Below, piece after piece: positions 24,801 through 34,000 of a stretch of DNA of 64,000 nt; position 1 is the first letter of the stretch; every line of letters begins with the position of its first letter. The position numbers and the translations under genes are program-made. The notes under the pieces were generated by a model. It was not told the DNA's origin, did no database searches, and saw only the letters and a program-made list of their open reading frames with translations. The DNA comes from Enchytraeus crypticus (Eukaryota; Annelida; Clitellata; Enchytraeida; Enchytraeidae): NCBI GenBank assembly GCA_905160935.1, contig CAJHZI010000741.1, forward strand, positions 1,359,001 to 1,423,000. The letters are read 5' to 3'.

Positions 24801-26468
24801 TGTGTAATAGTGATAGTAAGATACTCGGCCACAGATCAGTATGTGCGGGGTTCTAATCCTGGGCTCACCCGTTACTGACATGGCTTTCGACTGAGGAAAC
24901 TGACGTTAACCTTAGCTTTACCAACTTTTAATTAGATAGGCCTAACTAATCACTTGCTCTTCAACAGCATTGCTAATTGGTAATTTTAAGCACAACAGCG
25001 GTACCACGCAACATGCCTAAACGTGTCAGCAATTAAATATGAAGAGTAGTACAGACTACACTGACCTCGTAGTGATAATACGGCCTTATCGTTTTAGACA
25101 TTAGTTCCTGTACTCTCTCTCAGTGCTACAAAGCATTACTACATTAAAAACAGGATGACTGCTACCTTTACAGACATACCTGGTTGATGAGGTACATGAT
25201 TTTTGTGAGAATGTGACAACATTTCTTCACATTGATAGGAGTCTCGTTAAAAGTACGCGCCTACAACACATACCATTTAAAATAACTGCATGAACGAAAT
25301 AACTGATCAGGCACAATTATATCATTTCCTAAGTAATTCAAAATACAGCACGCATATTGGTGCCTATTCATAAAATTGTTTCCTAATTTTTACCCCTTCC
25401 CATTTTGGCGTGATACTGGCATTACATTCGTCCCAGCGTTTTGAGCTAATTGCCTAATGAACTGACCTGGACTGTGAAATATCTGAAGTGTCAGAGCTGT
25501 ATTATTTACTAACCAGGTACAATGCCTGAATTAAAATGTTCTAGAATCATGTAAAGACAAAAATTTATTTGAGTTAACACAGAACTAATGGACACAAGAG
25601 AAAAAAAATATTTTGCTTTCTACTGAGTTAAGGTGGTTGTGAATGAGCAAAGTACAATCACTTACCATACCTATCAAATATCTGATGACAAAATCACTAA
25701 AACTGACATGGAAAATACGAAGAAAATAAATTAGAATAGAATAGATTATCATGAAACGACGTCCAGACATAATAATAGCAAACCTCTTGAAGGACGGAAC
25801 TCTTCTCCAAATTGAAGAATGGATTTCCTCCAGCTACAAAATAGAAACAATAAAACAGAAGTCTAATTTACAAAGTAGTTTAAATACTGTTTTTACCATA
25901 CGCAGTGCAGGCATGATTAGCCGCAGATTAAACTACACAGTTAGGTACGGCATCAATGATATTGTAAATATACCTTAACTAACAATTCATTAATTCATTT
26001 TTATCCACCAAACCCGTCTATCAAGAAAGTAGTTTTTAAATATATCTTAATACACTAATCTTACAATTTTCAAATTCGGAATCGAATCAAAATTTCCATG
26101 TAGTTTCAAACAACTGAATCTAAAAATTATATATTAATTTTCATAAAAGACTACACAGCCTTAGACACAATATTTTACAAACACACCATTTTTACTAAGT
26201 GATCACACATGATGATATTTATTTTAAGTGCTCATAGTATGTTTTACATATGAAACTTACGTCATATATCCGTATTCATTACATTTACATTTTATCTTGG
26301 ATTTGGGATTACACATGAGGCCTAAAGATTTTTAACAGTAACTTTCTTAGGTAATTAACGCCTAACAAACGAATATCGTTCTTTTATCAGTTATTTTAAA
26401 ATAAAACTAATATATTTGGATATTGTATATAGCCAACCTTCCTCCTCTTTCTTGTCACGCTTCATCAT
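4035..26468 (-). CDS. COPG: Coatomer subunit gamma (COPI), complete 23-exon gene
   Basis: Exons in transcript order: 26438-26468, 25784-25833, 25180-25260, 24264-24335, 23427-23531, 23081-23131, 22255-22347, 21237-21323, 20306-20422, 19663-19703, 19120-19321, 17489-17599, 16271-16371, 14752-14824, 13847-14090, 11786-11965, 11366-11497, 10390-10458, 9694-9836, 8836-9004, 7183-7280, 6332-6470, 4035-4276. All junctions are in phase and total 2,631 nt, or 876 residues plus stop. The product is a structural subunit of the COPI vesicle coat (Golgi-to-ER and intra-Golgi transport). It has an adaptin-like HEAT solenoid (about 1-540), a linker, then the gamma-appendage (about 610-760, with TLNDQ and [11 protein letters not shown]) and the C-terminal platform (HPCERSD-like and FRGGHD motifs). 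The start [10 protein letters not shown] matches the family's basic/acidic N-terminus. Exon 12 uses a weak donor (GTCGTT). At least eight introns carry tandem copies of their own exon edges. Exon 17 has a second in-frame acceptor at 11566 that would give 899 residues. Vertebrates have two paralogues; I see no basis for choosing one. Confidence 0.96.
4297..4575 (-). mobile_element. SINE-like repeat with LINE-derived 3' end and (GAT)n tail
   Basis: Read on the minus strand, this ends in AACTGGGATTCAAGGG followed by an ATGATGATGAT tail. The last 100 bases match the C-terminal coding and 3' end of the LINE fragment at 12341-12640. The first part (GAGCCTAAGCGCTCACC on the plus strand) is shared instead with copies at 33955-34155, 41160-41370 and 42335-42500. 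It sits in the last COPG intron. Confidence 0.6.
5311..6255 (+). mobile_element. Decayed mariner-like transposon with long inverted repeats (DD37D-like)
   Basis: The outermost 12 or so bases are inverted repeats (CAGGGTGAGTAAAAA and its complement) flanked by TA (5309-5310 and 6256-6257), the Tc1/mariner target site. Imperfect inverted repeats extend about 190 bp inward at each end. The centre carries a transposase remnant on the plus strand (about 5620-5935) with [13 protein letters not shown], the catalytic block of mariner-type transposases. The distance from the second aspartate to the final aspartate is 37 residues, which suggests a maT-like DD37D element. An in-frame stop precedes the second aspartate and the N-terminal half is missing, so it is inactive. 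Confidence 0.7.
5627..5935 (+). pseudogene. Mariner transposase remnant
   Basis: C-terminal part of a transposase inside the element at 5311-6255. It keeps a degenerate DD-A motif and then [15 protein letters not shown], and continues to a stop at 5932-5934. A TAG at about 5653 breaks the frame just before the second catalytic aspartate. Roughly half the expected 340 residues is absent. Confidence 0.65.
7471..7716. repeat. 30-bp minisatellite in a COPG intron
   Basis: About eight tandem units of 30 bp with the core AGAGCTATTGGCCTAATGAA, differing by a few bases each. It lies in the intron between exons 20 and 21 and bears no resemblance to the adjacent exon edges. Confidence 0.85.
8333..8722. 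repeat. 17-bp minisatellite (CATCAGCACGTATGTAG)n
   Basis: About 22 nearly identical 17-bp units about 110 bp downstream (transcript sense) of COPG exon 20. Each unit contains an ACGT palindrome. The low divergence indicates recent expansion. No clear match to the exon edge. Confidence 0.9.
8770..8816. repeat. GA-rich microsatellite
   Basis: (GA)n passing into (GAAA)n, 14-60 bp downstream of the exon 20 donor in transcript sense, where it reads as a CT-rich stretch. Confidence 0.85.
9018..9206. repeat. 28-bp minisatellite next to the COPG exon 20 acceptor
   Basis: About seven units with the core AGAACATGAACAAGATTGCAG. In transcript sense it is a TTCT/TGTTC-rich tract ending about 14 bp before the acceptor at 9005, so it effectively supplies the pyrimidine tract of that splice site. 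Confidence 0.8.
10262..10345 (+). mobile_element. tRNA-derived SINE fragment
   Basis: Begins with a box B-like GGTTCAAATCC, then CTGGGCTCGCCCGTCACTG and GAGTGAGGAAACTGACGTT. The same body is found at 20535-20665, 23150-23290, 24815-24935, 46925-47066 and (deleted) 59400-59480. This copy has lost most of the tRNA-like head. Confidence 0.6.
11498..11566 (-). repeat. In-frame 69-bp duplication of the COPG exon 17 start with its acceptor
   Basis: The first 46 or so bases of exon 17 (encoding [17 protein letters not shown]) and the acceptor before them occur twice, 69 bp apart, with two or three differences. The outer copy has its own AG acceptor (exon end would be 11566). Sixty-nine bases is 23 codons and there is no stop, so either acceptor keeps the COPG frame. 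Confidence 0.85.
11980..12165. repeat. 31-bp minisatellite beside the COPG exon 16 acceptor
   Basis: Five units of ACAACAACAACAGGCATCTT-type sequence. In transcript sense they are TTGTTGTTGT stretches, and the copy nearest the exon forms the tract before the acceptor at 11966. The pre-acceptor segment rather than the exon itself is what is repeated. Confidence 0.8.
12341..12640 (-). mobile_element. LINE ORF2 C-terminal fragment with (GAT)n tail
   Basis: Minus-strand translation gives [18 protein letters not shown], a stop, then a basic segment ending GLTDDMVW and [10 protein letters not shown] before TAG. LRWYGH followed by a K/R-rich tail is the usual C-terminus of endonuclease/reverse-transcriptase LINE proteins. 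After the ORF comes a TGATGATGATGA tail. Its 3' 100 bases are shared with the SINE-like copies at 4297-4575, 34840-34955 and 54324-54400. Confidence 0.7.
12818..13835. repeat. 55-bp repeat interrupted by a LINE fragment
   Basis: Units with the core CTTCTGAGCTTAACACTAAA and CCTCAAGCCTAGTAGTCAGT occur at about 12818-12873 and then three times at 13660-13835, next to the donor of COPG exon 15. The LINE fragment 12874-13655 sits between unit 1 and the rest, so it inserted into a pre-existing array. Confidence 0.7.
12874..13697 (-). mobile_element. 5'-truncated LINE: reverse transcriptase C-terminal half
   Basis: An open frame (stop at 12894, open to 13697) of about 267 codons. It starts in the reverse-transcriptase palm with a FLDDI block (the [FY]-x-D-D active site), then NIKKTKVM, the [10 protein letters not shown] thumb region, [10 protein letters not shown] and a basic C-terminus with KKRWIGHI and GRGRPR. 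These are characteristic of animal non-LTR elements. The endonuclease and most of the palm are missing. The flanks belong to the 55-bp array, so the first ATG is not a meaningful start. It has no relation to COPG, whose intron hosts it. Confidence 0.85.
14091..14400 (-). repeat. Tandem copies of the COPG exon 15 start plus acceptor
   Basis: About 65 bases of exon 15 (from the AG acceptor through the codons for [15 protein letters not shown]) recur at about 14146-14210 and 14277-14335, each with the same flanking (AATAC)n-rich intron sequence. A decayed third copy is near 14376-14400. Unit length is roughly 130 bp. Confidence 0.85.
14925..15065 (+). mobile_element. Dispersed repeat with (ATT)n tail, copy in a COPG intron
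   Basis: Core GGATTTTGGAATTTGCACCG and GATGACTGTAGCACTCTAAT followed by (TTA)n. A close copy lies at 18575-18715, a diverged one at 52285-52400, and a tail fragment at 1145-1215. The layout (conserved body, simple-repeat tail) fits a SINE or LINE 3' end. No A/B boxes were identified. Confidence 0.55.
16372..16950 (-). repeat. Tandem copies of the COPG exon 13 start plus acceptor, with (AATAC)n
   Basis: The first 45-50 bases of exon 13 ([14 protein letters not shown]) with the preceding acceptor recur three times, at about 16465-16512, 16630-16680 and 16880-16935. They are separated by 120-200 bp of (AATAC)n-derived sequence. Because the pentanucleotide tract lacks stops in several frames, minus-strand ORFs of 85-101 codons run through the copies. 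They are not independent genes. Confidence 0.85.
16960..17488 (-). repeat. 48-bp array derived from the COPG exon 12 end and donor
   Basis: About ten units with a transcript-sense core GCCTCAAGGCTAAGCTCCTC. They resemble the exon 12 end and donor (GCTCCTCAAG, then GTCGTTGCTC). Most units have GGCTAAG or GGCTGTT where the real exon has the GT donor. Confidence 0.75.
18415..18490 (-). mobile_element. LINE/SINE 3'-end fragment
   Basis: Minus strand: CTGACATCATCCCTGGATGA, then GGAAACGGACGTTAAAC and an (ATT)n tail. Other copies are at 6510-6560, 38935-39005, 39630-39700 and 49043-49130. A longer copy attached to LINE coding sequence is at 38138-38600. Confidence 0.6.
18575..18715 (+). mobile_element. 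Dispersed repeat with (ATT)n tail, second copy
   Basis: Close copy of 14925-15065 in the same orientation, including GGATTTTGGAATTTGCACCG and the TGATGACTGTAGCACTC end. Confidence 0.6.
18840..19000 (+). mobile_element. Dispersed repeat containing CCTTGAGCCTGCCACTTG
   Basis: Related copies are at 335-440 and 41705-41890 (same strand) and at about 21525-21715, 45715-45900 and 52065-52160 (opposite strand). Conserved blocks are AACCACCTCAGAAGCCAT, GGATTAAC-GTTGATC and GTACCTTGAGCCTGCCACTT. No ORF or target duplication was identified. Confidence 0.5.
20535..20665 (+). mobile_element. tRNA-derived SINE
   Basis: Diverged copy with a box A-like GGTGGCTTGCTGACAAG, a box B-like GTTCAAATCC, and the shared body ending GGAACTGACGTT. 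It lies in a COPG intron. Confidence 0.55.
21720..21820. repeat. (TA)n microsatellite
   Basis: About 100 bp of alternating TA with one internal palindromic interruption (ATACATATGTATATATAAT). Confidence 0.95.
22348..22600 (-). repeat. Tandem copies of the COPG exon 7 start plus acceptor
   Basis: About 45 bases of exon 7 ([15 protein letters not shown]) with the acceptor and adjoining (GATT)n recur at about 22393-22443 and 22478-22527, with a decayed copy near 22560-22590. Unit length is about 85 bp. Confidence 0.85.
23150..23290 (-). mobile_element. tRNA-derived SINE, nearly full head and body
   Basis: Minus strand: box A region GGAGCCAGTGGCGATGTCGG, box B GGTTCAAATCC, then the body to GAGTGAGGAAACTGAAGTT. 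Clearest tRNA-like head in the family, together with 46925-47066. Confidence 0.7.
23532..23905 (-). repeat. Tandem copies of the COPG exon 5 start plus acceptor
   Basis: The first 55-60 bases of exon 5 ([19 protein letters not shown]), the acceptor and the adjoining (GATT)n recur four times at about 85-90 bp spacing (starting near 23560, 23645, 23733 and 23818). Copies differ at a few positions, so this is not an assembly duplication. Confidence 0.9.
24017..24263 (-). repeat. Six 41-bp copies of the COPG exon 4 end plus donor
   Basis: The last bases of exon 4 (encoding [10 protein letters not shown]) with the GTAAGT donor are repeated six times at exactly 41-bp spacing downstream of the real exon end. 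Some copies keep a perfect GTAAGT, others read GTATGT. Forty-one is not a multiple of three. Confidence 0.92.
24815..24935 (+). mobile_element. tRNA-derived SINE
   Basis: Contains GGGGTTCTAATCCTGGGCTC (box B) and GACTGAGGAAACTGACGTTA. Partial head with AAGATACTCGGCCACAGATC. Confidence 0.6.
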
Positions 26469-27571
26469 CCTGATAGCTTTATGGCTCAAATTTCTTAAAT
26501 TAACAAATATGCATAAACTGAATATAAATAAGTTATGTTGTAAAAGGCACCCTAATTAAATCCTAATTTATGTTTTCTCAGTTATATTGTAGTATTGACA
26601 TTAACTCCACGTCAACAACAATAACAAACATGGAGGACAGCTGGGAACCGGCTTCTTCGCCTTCTTCTACTCAATCATTATAAACATAACGCCACACTGG
26701 GTCTGGAAGCTCAGATGCTTGTTTAAGACCCATTTCCTCCTTCCTCTCCATGGTTATTAGTAATCGTTGCCTTTTTATGGCGCATCAATTGCAGCCGGCG
26801 CGGATTTAAGAATAACCTTACATCACTTTGGGATTTTTTCCTTCCTAAGCTTTTACAAACACTCGGTCTTCCAAGGTGATCATCCACAAAGTGTTAACCG
26901 AGGTCGATGCAGCTTAACTTCGATAATTGACGCACAACTAAACCAAGTGCGCTAATCCCGCCGTCAATATCATCAATTATCATCAACAACAACAAAAAGG
27001 CAAGTAGGCCAATTACCAAAGATAGTACTACTGTCGTCTAAAAGTCTCCGATCTACATGCAAAAAAATTAAGTTGTCAAACAAAACTAAATGGTCTGAAA
27101 TCGATAAAAAAAAGCATCAAATATTTATTTGAACAAATTCAATGAAATTATCATCTTTAATCTTTTGATTTTCGATGCGGCAATCGACTCTTATTGTTTC
27201 ACTCCGGTATTGAACTCATACATGTATTATATTATTGTAGTATTACAAAACTATGTTCTTATTTTTGTTTGTTTGATATATTGCTTTCTGTTTAGATTTT
27301 TAATTGAAATTTTTTGTTTATCTTTTGTGTTTAAATTTGTTAATTTTTTATTTGTTTTAATATTTCTGTACTTTTATTTTTGTAAGATATGATGTATTTA
27401 TCAGATCCTGAGGAGAACTGAACTCTCGTAGATTGCCAACTGCGCTGATCTGGGAGTCACACTCTCTGACATTATACAGAAAATGGCCTAGATTGTGTAA
27501 CGGCTTAAACAAGTGGGTATTAAAAATGATAGATAAAAATGGTTGATCATTTTACAATTATGTGTGCTACT
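26469..27571. other. COPG 5' flank and intergenic region
   Basis: The first 100-200 bases should hold the COPG 5' UTR and promoter on the minus strand; no TATA box or initiator could be assigned. On the plus strand at 26630 a well-contexted ATG opens a 17-codon ORF (MEDSWEPASSPSSTQSL, then stop) with no usable donor before the stop. I cannot say whether it is meaningful. The rest is AT-rich with no recognisable exon. Confidence 0.4.
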
Positions 27572-27581
27572 TTTATTTATT
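27572..27581 (-). other. Candidate polyadenylation signal of the unrecognised gene
   Basis: Overlapping AATAAATAAA on the minus strand, about 140 bases after the stop codon at 27719-27721. Confidence 0.4.
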
Positions 27582-27718
27582 AGGTACATAGTAAATAAAA
27601 AATTAAAATATTCACGTTTAAAAGATCATGCATCGATAATACTCAAAGGAAAACAAAATCCAAATATTATCCAAATTTTCTTAGGTTATCAGCTACTTGA
27701 GGACGAGAAAAATTAAAT

Positions 27719-28038
27719 CTATTTTGATACCGCTGGAGCCCGCATATCATCTAGCAAACAATGGCCCATCACAAAAGCATTGGCTGCAACTGCATTTATT
27801 GTCCCATCAATATTAATAGAAAAATAAACTTACATTTACCAATAATTTAATTTGTATAAAGTAGCATAAAAACTATTAGAAGTTCCCTGTTTATTCCAGT
27901 AATTACTCCAGAAGTATGTCACAAACTTGTAGTAAATACTAGTCCGTGAATTACCTCATTACTGATCCCGTCACAAGTCAAAGCACGGCTGATGCCTAGC
28001 GATATGACATTCTGAATGTTTACTCTGAATCTGTCATT
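27719..28038 (-). CDS. Last two exons of an unrecognised gene
   Basis: The terminal exon 27719-27789 encodes AANAFVMGHCLLDDMRAPAVSK and a stop, after an acceptor ATAAATGCAG. The exon before it ends at a donor near 27955 (GAG then GTAATT) or 27963 (ATCA then GTAATG). Only the latter joins in phase. It starts at an acceptor at 28031 or 28039 and encodes RFRVNIQNVISLGISRALT followed by CDGI. The only open frame, splice signals at both sides, and a downstream AATAAA support a real gene. I do not recognise the family. Possible further exons between 28040 and 30780 (for example near 29575-29625, whose end is a GTAAAA donor) could not be chained convincingly. Start of the gene unknown. The exon's 5' edge with acceptor is duplicated once at 28053-28076. 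Confidence 0.45.
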
Positions 28039-31000
28039 CTGCAACAACAACTATAACTCTGAATCTGTCATTTTGCAACAACTATAGGCACACACTGAGG
28101 TGTAACAACTGTAAGAAGCGTTCTCTAGTCTTTAACACGCTGGCTTTATTCAGTTTAAGTAAATTTTTGAAGTCCACTTTAACAGTTTCTACATTTGAAA
28201 CGACGACAATCCAGAGCCTCTAGAGATTGCATCACGTAACAAGATATGAGCATGGATAAAACAAGATAGTCTCTCTCTTTCTCTCTTAGTGGATAGGCCA
28301 AGAAGTAAAAAAATAGTAACAAGATATAACACAATATAGTAACAAGATATAAACTGGAACTGCTATCAGCCTATAACTTCTCCACATGCAAGAAATGGGA
28401 GCAAACAAGATTCACGATATGCCCTTATAGATTAAATTACATGCCATTTTCAAAAAGTAACATTAATCAAAGAATTTCTTTCTATTTAGGAAGATTAGAG
28501 CCCGTTATAAGCTGTGACAACTCAGGTGCTCGACCTCGGCTTGATCATATAATGCTAAGTTACAAAGAGGACCTACCCACAAGTCTGGCTAGATATCAAA
28601 GTTAGATAAAAAGCAGAGATCAGATATTTCTTCGAATTTATTGCTATGATCGACTTACGTAATACAATCAATTTAAACACTGCAATTTCTTATTTTACAA
28701 ACTCATTGATGTCATAGATCACGTCAAAAAGATTTTATTATATTACACTCTAACTCAAATGTTGCAAGAAATATGATAGGCTATAGAAGCAACTATGCTG
28801 TATAATGTGAATATGAATGAATGTCTGTCATACTATAATTATATGCATATAATTAAAACTCGTGTACGAGTCACAATAGTAAATTAACTAGAGTGGTATG
28901 GCCATCCAAGACAACATTGAGCTCGTTGAGTTAAACGATGCGCAGGATGTATAAGATCCACAACACGGCAAAACACCCAACAGCAAGAAAATATCAAAAT
29001 GAGCCTGCTTAGACAAATCGTAAATGTCAGAGGTTTACAAGTTGATCTCAACTATTGGATACTGTATTACAGATTTCAAAAAGGTAGAGTCAAAAAACAT
29101 ATGAAAGAAGTGACAGACAAACAGGGAATAAGCAGCTGAAAGGAAAGTTTCACAACTGAGGAGTTGCCTGCAGAAAAAGAAACTGAACTGGGAAGAGTTA
29201 GCAATTAACAAAAATATTTACAGTTTAATAGCGTCAGTTAGCATCGTAAAGCAAGCACCAAAAAGAATTATTTGTTACACAGTATCGTTTGTTAAACATA
29301 CAATTCAATCAATCGCCAATATTTACAGTTCAAGGATAATCGGGATAGCTAGATGGAAATTTTTACAGATCGCAGTAACACACTACTTCGCGTCCATTTT
29401 GTGATTCCCGATAATTACACATCAAGTTTCAGCAAATGAAAGTTTGTATCAGGTGCACATCCCATCATAGAATAATGGCACTACTGTACTGTACAATACA
29501 CATAACACTGCCAGTCAAATAACTAAAAAAATGTATTTTGTTGAACCACTGGTAAATATTTGCATTTTACCGTTTTAACAGGAGTTGTCTTGCCACGTGA
29601 GTAGAAAAAGTCAGAGTTAGTTCACTAACTAGTCTAACATCATGTTAGGATAATTCACTAACTAGTCTAACATCTTGTTAGGATAGTTCACTAACGAGTC
29701 TAACATCTTGTTAGGATAGTTCACTAACTAGTCCAACATCACGTTAGGTTAGTTCACTAACTAGTCTAACATCATGTTAGGATAGTTCACTAACTAGTCC
29801 AACATCACGTTAGGCTAGTTCACTAACTAGTCTAACATCATGTTAGGATAGTTCACTAACTAGTAGGGATATTTCACTAGTCAAACATAACGTTTGGATG
29901 CAGAAGCAAATGTTCATCTCCAAATTTGCCTTGATTTTACTAACTTGTAAACTTTCGAAAATTAGAAAGGAAAATTTAATTCAATCCACTTTTTTGATAA
30001 ATACTACAGATTTTTGAAGAAAATAAAACAGGCCTTCAATAACTGAGTAAAATTTCAACAAAGAAAATAAAAATTACACACACACCATATGTATCTATTT
30101 CCAGATCGATATTGTACACACAGTCACGTTGATGAATACACAACCACGGAAACTCTCGCAATATACCTGTACACGAGATTATATGTATTGAAGCAGAACA
30201 TGCATGCACATTTAGGAACACACCCTCGTTCAGGCACGTAGCATTCTCAACACTCATACTGGCCAATACAGCCAGAGATCAAAGCGATACACTGCAGTCA
30301 TTTAACAACAAATGGAGTATCAGTTGCACATCTATGCGTAATCTACAATAAAGAATCGTATGATCATAGTGCCCTATGAACAGCAGACTGAGATAATAGC
30401 TAGGAAGCAGTAATAGTGCTTCAATTGGCAGAGAACAGCTTCAATTTCTACCAGTTCTATGAATAAGCAGACAAAATTTATTGATTAAACATCCATTTGA
30501 AAATTAGAGAAGATTATTTGAACATAAAACGGGTGAAATTAAAAGTATCTCACAGTTTCATATATAACCACACTATTTAACCAAAATTCAGAAATGAAGA
30601 CATCAATGAAGACTTCAACAGAATATGCAACAGGAACCTCTGTATTTCTATCGGAACAATTCAGGCAACTTAATTACTATATCGTCTCAGCCTCCTGCAT
30701 CAATTAAAATTGAAGAAAATAAACTTACGCATAGAAACGCAACCAGCACGGCATCATATAAGATGTTAACAAGAAACAAGAAGTAGTATTATAAAACGCA
30801 GCCTAGTAAAACAACTCTTAATTACTCTTCAACTTCAATTTCTTTAACATTTCATCTCCGCCATCATGCCAATTACTCAGCATCAACATTTTGTACAACA
30901 AGCTGAAATAATATAGAAAACTAGACATCATTTTTTAGAAACTCGTTAGTTTTTAATCTCTTAATTAACCACTCAAACTGGATTTTGATTCCTCACTGCA

Positions 31001-31047
31001 TACACCTAAGCTAGGATTCAATAGGAGTCAGCATGCTGCCCTGTTCC
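28039..31047. other. Gene-poor stretch between the unrecognised gene and the Tudor gene
   Basis: AT-rich. It holds one exon-edge copy (28053-28076), a 33-bp minisatellite (29600-29880) and scattered weak LINE-like sequence near 28890-29200. Upstream exons of the unrecognised gene and the Tudor 3' UTR probably lie here, but I could not define them. Confidence 0.4.
29600..29880. repeat. 33-bp minisatellite
   Basis: About eight units with core TTCACTAACTAGTCTAACAT and CATGTTAGGATAG. It borders a minus-strand segment (29575-29625) that is open in one frame and ends in a GTAAAA donor, so it may be another exon-edge array. Confidence 0.8.
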
Positions 31048-34000
31048 CTATTGAACGGAACTTGTTGTGTTTCGGTTAACTTCGTCACACTTAGTGTTAT
31101 CGAGGACGCAGATATCTGCCGAGACTGGATTGTTATTAGCACAATCTCCCGCTGTATGTTCCTGATCACCGCTGCCCAGGCATGACCCCAGAACTGATAC
31201 ATCCAATCTATCTACATCATCACTATCACCACCAGCATCGCTAGATTCCTTTGAGGTATTTTTCTCTAACTTCACTACCTCACAGTGGCTACCGACTGCA
31301 TCACTAATAGCTGAAGGATCCTCATTGGTATTCTCACAAGATTCTGATAACTTGTCTTTCCTAGCACCAGTTTTTAAACCCTCGACTGATAGAGCATCCG
31401 TTAATTCCTGAGAATCTTTACTAAACTCTGAATTCCATTCTACATTATCCAGCGCTTCCCTAACTGATACACCTCCCTCTCGTTTAACATCTCTGTTGGT
31501 TGCCTCTTCATTTTCTTCAACGTTCTCGTCTGAGTCAAATTCTTCATCAGAAACGAGTTCACCTTCCACAAGTTTCTCCCCACCACTGGCATCCACTACC
31601 TCAGTCTTACCATCAAGCTCAGACTCCACCTCTTCATCTGCTACTAGTTCACCTTCGACTAATTCCTCCTCAGTGAGAACACTGTCTACTTTCGATTGAG
31701 CGTCACTGCAATCAGTTTTAGAATCATTTTCAGAATTCGCTAAAATGCTTTTCACGCCAGAGCTAGATTTGACTCTCTTGTTCTCATCGGAGGTATCATC
31801 ACGTAACTTTAGAGAATAATCGCTCGGCTTATCAGAAATCTCAATATCTTGAGCAACAACATCAAAACTTGATTCAAGCACCACGTCTATTATCTGCCTG
31901 GCCTTAGAGTCATCATTAGGTCCTGACTTGTCACTACTCTCAGTAGGTACTACACCAGTCGTCACATCAGTTTCAACGCCGCAAGTAGCTTTCTCAGCGC
32001 GTTCTATTTCTTCTGTCTGGATAATCTCTGGCTTAGTTTCTAAAGCTTCCTCAAACGCTGCTTCATCGTCAGTCTGAGCGTCACTGCCTTTGAAATCATT
32101 ATCTTGCGACAGTTCATCCTCACCACCCAACATAATCCCATGTTCATCACCAGCATCCAGTGCTTCAACGCTATTCTGCTCATCATCACCCCGATCTTCA
32201 CCACCCTTTTCACCTGCCCGCAGTTCAACGTCCTCACCCTGGAGCTGTTTCTCGGACAGACTGTTCACAGCCTGGAGCTGATGGAGCAGGGGGTGAGAAT
32301 CGTGAAGGTCCTCAGGGGCCACACTGGACGGCAAGTCCTCAGCATCACCTGTAGTCTCCACGCAGGAGGGTTCATCCTCGGCTCCTGCGTTCACTGATTT
32401 CTCAGGACCCTCAGACGATGGTTCAACGCTGATATCAACTGTGGTTCCCAGAAATCTGGCGTCAGTTGACGTCTCTCCCACACTGAACGGCACAAACATC
32501 TGCAGTCTCTCATTTCTCGCAACTTCGCTGTTCTCCTGCGCCACAAAATATACCAGGTACAATTAACTAAAGTTCCAACTATCTCCATAAAAACTGATAC
32601 ATTTAAAAAGATCAAAGTGATTTTTGTCTCAGCAGTATAAGAAGGTATTTCACAACAGAAACATCTGAATATTCTATGGTATTTAGGTTTCATAACATTA
32701 TTACTGTATTCAATTAGCAAGGCCATTTGAACACACATAGAATTCTGTAACAAAAACAGGCGAGGACCACCCACCCATTACAATAAAGCAATGGTTGCTC
32801 AAATGTCCTACTTGTAAAAGATGCATTAAACTGATATAATCTCTCTCTTAGTGCACTGCCTACTGGCAGATCCATGATATAAAATGCCTCCACTCATCTC
32901 TATCTTCTGTTTTCCTCTTCATGTCCACATACGAGTGGATCTTTAAATCACCTAATATGATATATCATTATTCTTGCGGGATTCTGCTTATGACGAGGTT
33001 GGCTCCTATGCCTTCCTCAGCTTCGACTAACATTTACAGGGCAGGGGCGTCATTCCCTGAGAAAACTATCCTGTATACACAAGACATTAAAACGGACTTA
33101 ACATATTTCAACCGCAAAATGATTAGCTACAAATATTTTATACTCCAGAATCGACAGAGGTCTATACTTCATTAAAAACTAATCAACAATTAGCCAGCCA
33201 TTTAATCTCCATCAACATATTTCTAACCTCAAGTTAAAGACTAGCCACTAACCAAGTAAAGAACAAAAAAACCTCATCAAGTTAAGACTAGCCACTAGAG
33301 AGAGACATAGTCGAACACATAAAATCATTCACCTCTGCAGCAGATACAATCGAAGCACCAGCCTCTACCTCGCTACTAAAGCTCTGCAGGTCCTGATCCG
33401 TCCCCGACGCTTCTCTCACTGCCTCTATTTCTCCCTCGTCGACAACATCATCATCATCATCATCACCTCCACTGTCCTTTTCGTAATCAGAGCCTCGACC
33501 CTTTGCAGGAGCGTCTGCAGCGGGATATGTTGAAGGTTCATCACTATCTTCCAGTGACTTGTCACAGCCAAACATGTCGTTGACCAGTTGGCCGTCAGTG
33601 GTGGTCAGAAGTACAGAATAGGAGTTGTCAGTGGAGGTGCTAGTGAATTTACAAGTCAACGCAGACTCGCCACCTCCCGTTAGCTCCGTAAACTTGGTCT
33701 TCTGATCCTCGGACCATTCTGCAGAGACAGCACCGCTGCCGGCCAGGTTACACCTGTAGAAACAAGTTTGAAAATGCTTTCATTTTTGACAGCATATGAT
33801 TCACTTGAGCAGTATTGTAGTAATCGTTGGCTCCAGTTAAGCAGCAACCAAAGTGTTTTCTAGTATGCATAACTATATGCACTTTAATAAGTTAATCTCT
33901 CCCATAGAATTTAATATTGTAATATTATAATTATTTAATATTTTAATATAATATTTACTGTGTTGTGTCCGAGTTACTGCAGCAACCAACCCTGGACTGC

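Noticed and set aside
26630..26683. Short plus-strand ORF MEDSWEPASSPSSTQSL with good start context
   Set aside because: Only 17 codons, no donor before the stop and no recognised homology; noted as possible but unsupported.
28890..29200. Possible LINE C-terminus (WYGH-like) on the plus strand
   Set aside because: Too decayed; stops and no continuous match, so not called as an element.
30700..30780. Possible first exon MMPCWLRFYA with GTAAGT donor on the minus strand
   Set aside because: Could not be chained in phase to any downstream exon of the unrecognised gene.
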